From: AC-32 sp035455445
Lineage (GTDB): Bacteria; Actinomycetota; Thermoleophilia; Gaiellales; Gaiellaceae
Direction of reading: 5' to 3'
Length of the DNA: 9,688 nucleotides
NCBI GenBank assembly: GCA_035455445.1
Contig: DATIFC010000010.1
Coordinates: 1-9,688, forward strand
Numbering within the stretch: position 1 is the first letter of the stretch; every line of letters starts with the position of its first letter. Position numbers and translations under genes: made by a program. Under the pieces are notes generated by a model. It was not told the DNA's origin. It was given only the letters and a program-made list of their open reading frames with translations, and did no database searches. Below, piece by piece: positions 4,505 through 9,688 of this stretch.

Positions 4505-6403
4505 TCACTCTCCCGCCGGCACCAGGGCCGGCGCGCCGATCACGGTCGTGTCCTCGCCGTAGCCGTACGGATCGCCCGTGATCACCGGGATCCGGTCGAA
4601 GTTGTGCACCGGCACCGGCGAGGGCAGCTGGAACTCGAGCGACTTCGAGCCCCACGGGTTCGCCGGCGCGGGCACGCGCGCGAACAGCATCGAGTAGACG
4701 AGGTTGACGAGGAAGACGAGCATCGAGAGGCCGAGCACGAAGGCCGAGGCGGAGACCCAGACGTTCAGGGCCTGGAGGTTCGACGGGTAGGTGACCACCC
4801 GGCGCGGCATGCCCATGAAGCCCAACGCGAACAGCGGCGCGAAGGTGGAGTTGAACGCCACGAACATCATCCAGAAGTGCACCTTCCCGAGCAGCTCGTT
4901 GAGCATCAGCCCGGTCATCTTCGGCAGCCAGTAGTAGATCGCCGCGAAGAAGGTGAAGATCAGGCCGCCCATGATCGTGTAGTGGAAGTGGGCCATGGAG
5001 AAGAAGCTCCCGTGGGACGTGACGTCGCTCGGCACGTCCGAGAGGAAGATCCCCGAGAGGCCGCCGAAGAGGAAGTTGAAGACCCAGCCGAGGCAGAACA
5101 GCATCGGGACGGTGAAGCGGATCCGTCCTCGCCAGAGCGTGCCCATCGCGCAAAGGAAGGTGAAGCCGGTGGGGATCGAGATCAGCTCGGTCGAGAGCAT
5201 GTAGAAGGGCCGCAGGTCGGAGTTGATCCCGCTGACGAAGATGTGGTGCTGCCAGACCGTCCAGCTGAGCAGCGAGACGCCGAGGAAGCCTGCGACGGCG
5301 AGCCGGTAGCCCCACAGCGGCTTGCGCGCGAAGACGGGCAGCAGCTCCAGCACGATCCCGAAGCCCGGCAGCGCGAGGATGTACACCTCGGGGTGGCCGA
5401 ACACCCAGAACAGGTTCTGGAACAGGTAGCTCGAGCCGCCGGCGGAGGCGACGAAGTAGCTCGTCTGCGCGGTCCGGTCGAGCGCCGCCATCGAGAGCAC
5501 GCCGATCAGCACGGGGGCCGCGAGGAGCATCAGCACGGCGGTCGAGATCACGCCCCAGACGAACATCGGCAGCCGGGTCCAGGTCAGTCCGGGCGCCCGC
5601 AGGGTGATCACCGTCGCGAGCATGTTCAGCCCGAGCAGCATCATCGAGAGGCCGACGAGCGCGAAGAAGACGATGTAGGAGTCCATCCCCGCCTGGGCCT
5701 GGTCGTTCAGCGGTTGGTACCCCGTCCAGCCGGTCGGGAAGCCGCCGAAGAAGATCGTCGTGGTCAGGATCACGCCCGCGGCCATCAGCAGCCAGAAGGT
5801 CAGAGACTCGATCCTGGGGAAGGCCATCCGCCGGGCGCCGATCATCAGCGGGACGAGGTAGTTGGCGAACGGGCCCAGGATCCCGCTCGTCATCATCCCC
5901 CTCATCATCGTGCCGTGCAGGCCGACGAGGGTCAGGTAGTTCCCCGCGGGCCACACGTTGGGCTCCGGGCGCAGCAGCTCGAAGCGGATCAGCATCGCGT
6001 TCAGGCCCGCGAAGAAGAAGAAGATCCCGATCCCGACGAAGTACTGCATCCCGACGACCTTGTGGTCGGTGCAGAGGCCGAAGTAGCGGCCGACCCCCTC
6101 GGTCTCCTTCTCCCGCAGGGAGGCCGGCTTGCCGAGCAGCCGTGAGAGCGGGTAGTTCGCGAACCCGAGCCCGACGAGGAAGCCGACGACGCCGAGCACG
6201 TAGCCCAGGAACAGCGAGACGTCGTTCTGGTCGGTGTCGGCGAAGAAGCCGAGGCTCGCCGCGTGGATGTGGTGGCCGGCGAACCAGCCGAGGTAATAGC
6301 CGCCGATCCCGAGCAGGACCGCGGTCAGCAGGTTGAAGCCGACGAGCCTCCTCCAGAGCGGAGGTCGCCCGGCCGGCTGCGCTTCGGTCTGCGTCGCGCT
6401 CAC
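4505..6403 (-). CDS. coxA: Cytochrome c oxidase subunit I (heme-copper oxygen reductase), atypical proton channels
   Basis: The catalytic subunit reduces O2 at the heme a3-CuB centre in the membrane; the product has 632 residues. Ligands present are H163 (LHGTMM) and H474 for the low-spin heme, H472 for the high-spin heme (MAHFHYT), and H337, H386 and H387 for CuB (GHPEVY, QHHIF). The active-site Y341 is present, and E339 matches E286 of A1-type enzymes. GMPRR further downstream is also typical. Oddities: residues equivalent to D132, N139 and N140 of the Rhodobacter sphaeroides enzyme are R192, E199 and S200, and K362 is T415 (PTGFTFL). About 110 residues precede the first canonical helix and contain two extra hydrophobic segments (about 20-42 and 62-84). 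The GTG start at 6403 is chosen from GAGGAGG six bases before it; the frame extends upstream only over coxB. Confidence 0.97.
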   Translation of the reverse strand: MSATQTEAQPAGRPPLWRRLVGFNLLTAVLLGIGGYYLGWFAGHHIHAASLGFFADTDQNDVSLFLGYVLGVVGFLVGLGFANYPLSRLLGKPASLREKETEGVGRYFGLCTDHKVVGMQYFVGIGIFFFFAGLNAMLIRFELLRPEPNVWPAGNYLTLVGLHGTMMRGMMTSGILGPFANYLVPLMIGARRMAFPRIESLTFWLLMAAGVILTTTIFFGGFPTGWTGYQPLNDQAQAGMDSYIVFFALVGLSMMLLGLNMLATVITLRAPGLTWTRLPMFVWGVISTAVLMLLAAPVLIGVLSMAALDRTAQTSYFVASAGGSSYLFQNLFWVFGHPEVYILALPGFGIVLELLPVFARKPLWGYRLAVAGFLGVSLLSWTVWQHHIFVSGINSDLRPFYMLSTELISIPTGFTFLCAMGTLWRGRIRFTVPMLFCLGWVFNFLFGGLSGIFLSDVPSDVTSHGSFFSMAHFHYTIMGGLIFTFFAAIYYWLPKMTGLMLNELLGKVHFWMMFVAFNSTFAPLFALGFMGMPRRVVTYPSNLQALNVWVSASAFVLGLSMLVFLVNLVYSMLFARVPAPANPWGSKSLEFQLPSPVPVHNFDRIPVITGDPYGYGEDTTVIGAPALVPAGE

Positions 6404-6419
6404 TGCTCGCCTCCTCGTC

Positions 6420-7274
6420 TCAGCCGCCGCGGATGGTCGGTTCGGGCAAGTAGCTGTGCTCGAAGGGCGGCAGGTACTTGAGCACCGGCTGCATGAACGC
6501 CCGCTGGCCGGCAACCCACTTCGCGAAGTCGGCGCCGCTCACGACCCGGCCGGTGTCGAACATGTAGCCGTGGAAGAGGCCGCACAGCTCGGCGCAGCGA
6601 AGGTCGAAGCTGCCGAGGTGCTTCGGCGTCACGTAGGCGATGTTGTCGACGCCGGGGTTCGCGTCGGCCTTGACGCCGAGCTTGTAGGCCCAGAAGGAGT
6701 GGATCACGTCGAGCGAGGTGACGTGCAGCTCGATCTGCCGGTCGACGGGCAGGACGAGCTGTGCCGTCTCGAACCCGCCGAAGCTCGGGTAGCGGAAGGT
6801 GAACTGCCACTGCTGCCCGATCACCTGCACCTGCAGCGGCTCGCGTTTCACGCCGGCGGCGGTCGTCTGCGCCGCCGGCACGAAGGCCGGGTTCGGGCCC
6901 TGACCGCCGCCGGAGCCGCCGAGCAGCTCGTACGTTCCGAAGGCCGCGAGGAAGAGGACGGTCAGCGTCGTGACAACGATCCAGATCGTCTGGGTGCGCA
7001 TATGGCCGCGGATCGGCGGGCCGTCGGCGAGGACGGAGGGCTCGCGCTCGCGGAAGGCGATCAGGACGTAGCCGAAGTAGACGACGATCATCGCGACGAT
7101 CGGGACCGACACGAGCGTGAGCACCTCGTTGTCGAACCGCTGGCCCGACGCCTCGGTGCTGGCGCCGCCGGGCGGGAGGTGGGGGGCGAGGACGGTCGCG
7201 ACCAGCACCATCCCGACGGTCGAGGTCACCAGCCAGATGACGGCGATCCGCCCGAAGTCCCCGAGCCTCGTCAC
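6420..7274 (-). CDS. coxB: Cytochrome c oxidase subunit II with intact CuA site
   Basis: Subunit II accepts electrons from an external donor at its binuclear CuA centre and passes them to heme a. The protein has 284 residues with hydrophobic helices at about 9-31, 52-75 and 96-117; the first may be a signal anchor, since two helices are usual. The periplasm-side cupredoxin domain has GQQWQFTFRYPS and a complete CuA set: H192 (DVIHSFW), then CAELCGLFHGYM with C227, E229, C231, H235 and M238. No cytochrome c domain (CxxCH) is fused at the C-terminus, so the donor must be a separate protein. GTG 7274 is preceded by GGAG eight bases upstream, within the 13-base gap after the preceding cupredoxin gene. 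The next gene, coxA, follows after 16 bases. Confidence 0.96.
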   Translation of the reverse strand: MTRLGDFGRIAVIWLVTSTVGMVLVATVLAPHLPPGGASTEASGQRFDNEVLTLVSVPIVAMIVVYFGYVLIAFREREPSVLADGPPIRGHMRTQTIWIVVTTLTVLFLAAFGTYELLGGSGGGQGPNPAFVPAAQTTAAGVKREPLQVQVIGQQWQFTFRYPSFGGFETAQLVLPVDRQIELHVTSLDVIHSFWAYKLGVKADANPGVDNIAYVTPKHLGSFDLRCAELCGLFHGYMFDTGRVVSGADFAKWVAGQRAFMQPVLKYLPPFEHSYLPEPTIRGG

Positions 7275-7287
7275 GCGGCGCGCTCCA

Positions 7288-8016
7288 CTAGACGACGTTG
7301 AGGAAGCCGTCCATGTAGCCGAGCGTCTGCATCGGCCCGCCGAAGCCGTAGATCCAGCCGGCGGCGCAGGGCACGAAGCACTGCCAGCGGTACCGGCCCT
7401 TGCCGGGCGTCCTGAAGGTGAACCTGATGGTCAGGTGCGCGTTGCTCAGCGAGCACGGCGCGTAGCCGCACTGGTTCTTCGCCTCGTCGGCGACGCCCTT
7501 CAGCGGCACGATCAGGTGGAGCTGCGGGATCGCGAACGTGTGCGACGCGTCGTCGGGGTTGATCACGCCGAGCGTCTTGCCGTCCACGGTCATCGTGCTG
7601 CCGATCGTTCCGCGCACCCTGGACATGAACGGGTTGCGCAGGCCGCTCTTGCCGTCGAACTGGTAGACGGTCACATGGACGAGCGCGTGCGCGGGGACCG
7701 TCCAGATCGTCGACCTGACCCACTTCCCCTGGTGGCGGACGAGGTAGGAGACCCAGTCGGGATGCGCGGACAGCGAGGGCCCGACCGCCGCGACCGTCTG
7801 GATGGTCAGGCGGACGCTCTTCGTCTGCGCCGAGACGCGCACCGGCGGGCTGGTGGCCGGCGGGCCGCTCATCAGGAACTCGGTGATGTAGAGGCCGATC
7901 GCGACACCGACGAGTGCCACGGCCGCAGCGATCCCGGACAGCTTCAGAGCCCTCGCCCCCATGTCCGCCCGCTCATATACCGGGGGCGGGGGGAGGGCGG
8001 ACTCCGAGATGACCAA
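7288..8016 (-). CDS. Membrane-anchored CuA-like cupredoxin with altered metal ligands, first gene of the cox operon
   Basis: The product has 242 residues if started at TTG 8016. A short cytoplasmic N-terminus with PPPPVYERADMGARAL precedes one membrane helix (about 26-48) and an outer cupredoxin-like domain. The C-terminal third has DASHTFAIP with H159, and QCFVPCAAGWIYGFGGPM with C213 and C217 spaced exactly as in CuA (CxxxC). The positions of the CuA His and Met hold W221 and G224, and a Met appears later at M229. A second pair C183/C188 (CGYAPC) may be a disulfide. It looks like a subunit II paralogue that has lost a normal CuA site; it could bind one copper, none, or act structurally. ATG 7962 is the alternative start (224 residues). 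I prefer 8016 because YERxDM-type N-termini recur in oxidase accessory proteins and the codons look coding, but TTG and a weak ribosome site leave doubt. Confidence 0.8.
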   Translation of the reverse strand: MVISESALPPPPVYERADMGARALKLSGIAAAVALVGVAIGLYITEFLMSGPPATSPPVRVSAQTKSVRLTIQTVAAVGPSLSAHPDWVSYLVRHQGKWVRSTIWTVPAHALVHVTVYQFDGKSGLRNPFMSRVRGTIGSTMTVDGKTLGVINPDDASHTFAIPQLHLIVPLKGVADEAKNQCGYAPCSLSNAHLTIRFTFRTPGKGRYRWQCFVPCAAGWIYGFGGPMQTLGYMDGFLNVV

Positions 8017-8152
8017 GGTGTCACGAACCTGATGAAGTTCTCATCGACCCCTGCGCTCGGAGGGCCTGCGGTTGTAGGTTGCCCCGGCTTCTTCTCGGCG
8101 GTAGATTCGGCGTCCTATCGCGATCCGATGTGGCAAGCGCTGCGAGGGCCGA
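8017..8152. promoter_or_regulatory. Divergent control region between the cox operon and the two-component system
   Basis: This 136-bp gap separates the first cox-operon gene (leftward) from the response regulator (rightward), so it must hold promoters for both unless the cox start lies elsewhere. The only pattern I trust for the rightward gene is the hexamer pair listed separately. An 8-bp palindrome ATCGCGAT at 8117-8124 and the imperfect inverted repeat GAAC-N8-GTTC at 8025-8040 are possible protein-binding sites, but both are short. No convincing -35/-10 pair was found for the cox operon by eye. Confidence 0.45.
8079..8107 (+). promoter_or_regulatory. Candidate sigma70-type promoter of the response regulator
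   Basis: TTGCCC at 8079-8084 and TAGATT at 8102-8107 are separated by exactly 17 bases. Each matches the vegetative consensus at four of six positions. Transcription would start near 8114, giving a leader of roughly 38 bases before the GTG at 8153, with the palindrome ATCGCGAT at 8117-8124 close to the start point. This is pattern matching only. Confidence 0.35.
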
Positions 8153-8818
8153 GTGCGCATCCTGGTGATCGAGGACGAGAAGCGGGTCCGGAACTTCCTG
8201 CTCCGCAAGCTGGAGAGCGAGGGGTACACCGTCGACCTGGCCGAGGACGGGCCACGCGGCCTCGCGCGTGCGCTGCGGGGGCCGTACGACCTCGTCGTGC
8301 TCGACCTGGTGCTGCCCAGGCTGGACGGGCTGAGCGTGCTGAAGGAGCTGAACGAGGAGTGCCCCGAGCTCCCGGTCCTGATCCTCTCCGGCCGCGGCGA
8401 CCTGCCCACGAAGCTGCGCGGCTTCGAGCTGGGCGCGCGCGACTATCTCGCCAAGCCCTTCTCGCTCGAGGAGCTGCTCGCGCGCGTACGCGTGCACCTG
8501 CGCGCGCATGAGCACGAGGCCGGCTCGCAGCATCTGCGCGCGGCGGGGCTCGTCCTCGACGTCGCTCGCCGCGAGGTGGTGATGGGCGAGATGGTCGTCG
8601 TGCTCTCCGATCGCGAGTTCCGATTGCTCCACACGCTGGTCGAGCACGCCGGCGAGGTCGTCAGCCGCGAGTCGCTGCTCGAGTCCGTCTGGGGCTACAC
8701 GTTCGATCCGGGGTCGAACGTCGTGGACGTCTGCGTCCGCCGAGTGCGCAAGAAGCTCGGCCCCCGCGCTCCCATCGAGACGGTTCACCATGTCGGCTAT
8801 CGGGTTGCCGCGGCCTAG
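8153..8818 (+). CDS. OmpR/PhoB-family two-component response regulator
   Basis: A 221-residue transcription factor that should be phosphorylated by the kinase encoded next and bind DNA. The receiver domain (about 1-115) has the acidic pair E7 and D8, the phosphoacceptor D51 (VLDLVLP), S79 and K101 (YLAKPF). The winged-helix domain (about 125-219) shows LSDREFRLLHTLVEHAGEVV, the RESLLESVWG helix and VDVCVRRVRKKLG, then the closing GYRV wing. GTG 8153 opens the conserved MRILVIEDE start and is preceded by GAGGG four bases upstream. The kinase gene begins 29 bases before this gene ends, so the two are co-translated. It is divergent from the cox operon with a shared upstream region, which makes oxidase genes the obvious target; this is inference. 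Confidence 0.95.
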   Translation: MRILVIEDEKRVRNFLLRKLESEGYTVDLAEDGPRGLARALRGPYDLVVLDLVLPRLDGLSVLKELNEECPELPVLILSGRGDLPTKLRGFELGARDYLAKPFSLEELLARVRVHLRAHEHEAGSQHLRAAGLVLDVARREVVMGEMVVVLSDREFRLLHTLVEHAGEVVSRESLLESVWGYTFDPGSNVVDVCVRRVRKKLGPRAPIETVHHVGYRVAAA

Positions 8819-9688
8819 CCGGCTCGACCTCGCCTGGGCCGCCGCCGTCGGGGCGACGCTCGTCGTGATGCTGGGGCGTCCCGGATGGGAGACGATCCCG
8901 GTCCACGTCGTCTGGGTGAGCGTGACGCTTCTCTACGCGCTGCACATCCGGCGGCTGTCGTCGGCCGCCGCACTGATGATCGTCGTCGCCGGCGTCGCGA
9001 GCGGTGCGGCCTTCGCCGACGTGTCCGAGGGGCTGCGGCTCTGGGGCGAGGGCTACGAGACGCCGCTCGTCTCGGCGCTGCTGCTCGGGATCGCCTGGCA
9101 CGCGGGGCGCCGGCAGCAGGCGCTCGAGGCCAGGACCCGCCTGGCGGAGCGCCATCAGCGGTTCATCCACGACGCCTCCCACGAGCTCAGGGCGCCCGTG
9201 ACGATCGCCCGCGGCCATCTCGAGCTGGTGCAGGGCAGTGAGCCGACGCCCGAGATCGACGTCGCGCTCGAGGAGCTCGCCCGGATCGAGACGATCGTCA
9301 ACCGGCTGCTGCTGCTGGCCGAGGCCGCCGAGCCCGACTTCTTCGTCGCTTCGGACGTCGAGCTGCACGAGTTCCTCGAGGACGTCTTCATGCGCTGGGC
9401 CGGGACGGCGCAGCGCGCGTGGCGGCTCGGTCGGCTGGCTCGGGGGACGCTGAGGGTGGACCCGGAGGCGCTGCGGGCCGCGCTCGACGCGCTGCTCGAG
9501 AACGCCGTCCGGTACACCGAGCCCGCCCAGGTCGTCGCGCTGCGCTCGCGGGCCGAGGGGGACGCGATCGTGATCGACGTCGTCGATCACGGCTGCGGCA
9601 TCGACGCGGAGAGCATCGACCGGATCTTCGAGCGCTTCGCCCGCGCCGACAGCACGCGCGACCACGGCGACGGCGGTGGAGCCGGGCT
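8790..9688 (+). CDS. Membrane sensor histidine kinase, truncated by the window edge
   Basis: The open frame from ATG 8790 runs to the right edge without a stop (299 complete codons). Hydrophobic segments lie at about 13-29, 36-52, 58-76 and 92-105 with only short loops, so there is no large external sensing domain and no evident HAMP. The dimerisation domain has the H-box HDASHELRAPVT with phosphoacceptor H131. The ATPase domain has the N-box LLENAVRYT (N238), the G1 box DHGCG (D266) and the F-box IFERF; the final G2 box is cut off in HGDGGGAG. All catalytic residues in view are intact. The start overlaps the regulator gene by 29 bases, with only a weak ribosome site, so a start slightly downstream (TTG 8805) is possible. 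It probably senses a membrane signal such as quinone or redox state, which is a guess from topology. Confidence 0.92.
   Translation, partial: MSAIGLPRPSRLDLAWAAAVGATLVVMLGRPGWETIPVHVVWVSVTLLYALHIRRLSSAAALMIVVAGVASGAAFADVSEGLRLWGEGYETPLVSALLLGIAWHAGRRQQALEARTRLAERHQRFIHDASHELRAPVTIARGHLELVQGSEPTPEIDVALEELARIETIVNRLLLLAEAAEPDFFVASDVELHEFLEDVFMRWAGTAQRAWRLGRLARGTLRVDPEALRAALDALLENAVRYTEPAQVVALRSRAEGDAIVIDVVDHGCGIDAESIDRIFERFARADSTRDHGDGGGAG

Noticed and set aside
4490..6145. 551-codon plus-strand open frame opposite coxA
   Set aside because: Its product is a His/Glu/Arg/Gln-rich string with no domain, typical of the antisense of a high-GC gene. coxA on the other strand is certain.
8025..8040. 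Inverted repeat GAAC-N8-GTTC as an operator
   Set aside because: Four-base arms in a 136-bp gap are expected by chance, so it is only mentioned in the control-region entry.
8661..9665. 334-codon minus-strand frame opposite the histidine kinase
   Set aside because: Antisense shadow: the plus strand carries all kinase boxes in one uninterrupted frame.
1..9688. CRISPR arrays, insertion sequences, integrase or attachment site at the tRNA
   Set aside because: No spaced direct repeats, transposase or integrase genes were seen, and no second copy of the tRNA 3' end was noticed within the window.

Overview
The window is very GC-rich, with strong G/C preference at third codon positions, frequent GTG starts and tightly packed genes. 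Together with the gene content (a heme A-type oxidase operon with CtaG, SCO and CtaB, and a sulfocyanin-like protein) this suggests a high-GC actinobacterial lineage, possibly Thermoleophilia-like. That placement is an inference; no taxonomic marker gene is present.

Layout, left to right. Bases 69-141 are a tRNA-Ala(CGC) with a Rho-independent terminator just downstream. Next comes a divergent pair separated by 21 bp: a small probable membrane protein on the minus strand (449 down to 216) and a secreted or anchored sulfocyanin-like blue copper protein on the plus strand (471-950). The stop codon of the copper protein shares a CTAG with the stop of the last gene of a long minus-strand operon. 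In transcription order that operon is: a membrane-anchored CuA-like cupredoxin (8016-7288), coxB/CoxII (7274-6420), coxA/CoxI (6403-4505), coxC/CoxIII (4497-3790), ctaG (3775-2927), a 40-residue membrane microprotein (2912-2790), a SCO-type copper chaperone (2793-2125) and ctaB heme O synthase (2128-947). Gaps are 7-16 nt and the last two junctions are 4-nt GTGA overlaps, so this looks like one transcription unit. Divergent from it, on the plus strand, is an OmpR-type two-component pair: response regulator 8153-8818 and a histidine kinase from 8790 that runs off the right edge.

How they fit: CoxI/II/III form a cytochrome c oxidase-type heme-copper oxygen reductase. SCO and CtaG supply copper to CuA and CuB, CtaB makes heme O (precursor of heme A), and the cupredoxins are candidate electron carriers or accessory subunits. 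The divergent two-component system is a plausible regulator.

The most interesting point is that this oxidase is unusual. CoxI keeps every heme and CuB ligand and the active-site Glu and Tyr, but the key residues of both classical proton channels are replaced (equivalents of D132, N139 and K362 are Arg, Glu and Thr). It also has an extra two-helix N-terminus. CoxIII lacks the usual HGxH motif. The first operon gene is a CuA-like protein with CxxxC kept but the His and Met ligands changed. CtaB carries an N-terminal four-helix segment resembling half of heme A synthase. Together these suggest an atypical oxidase branch with its own accessory proteins.
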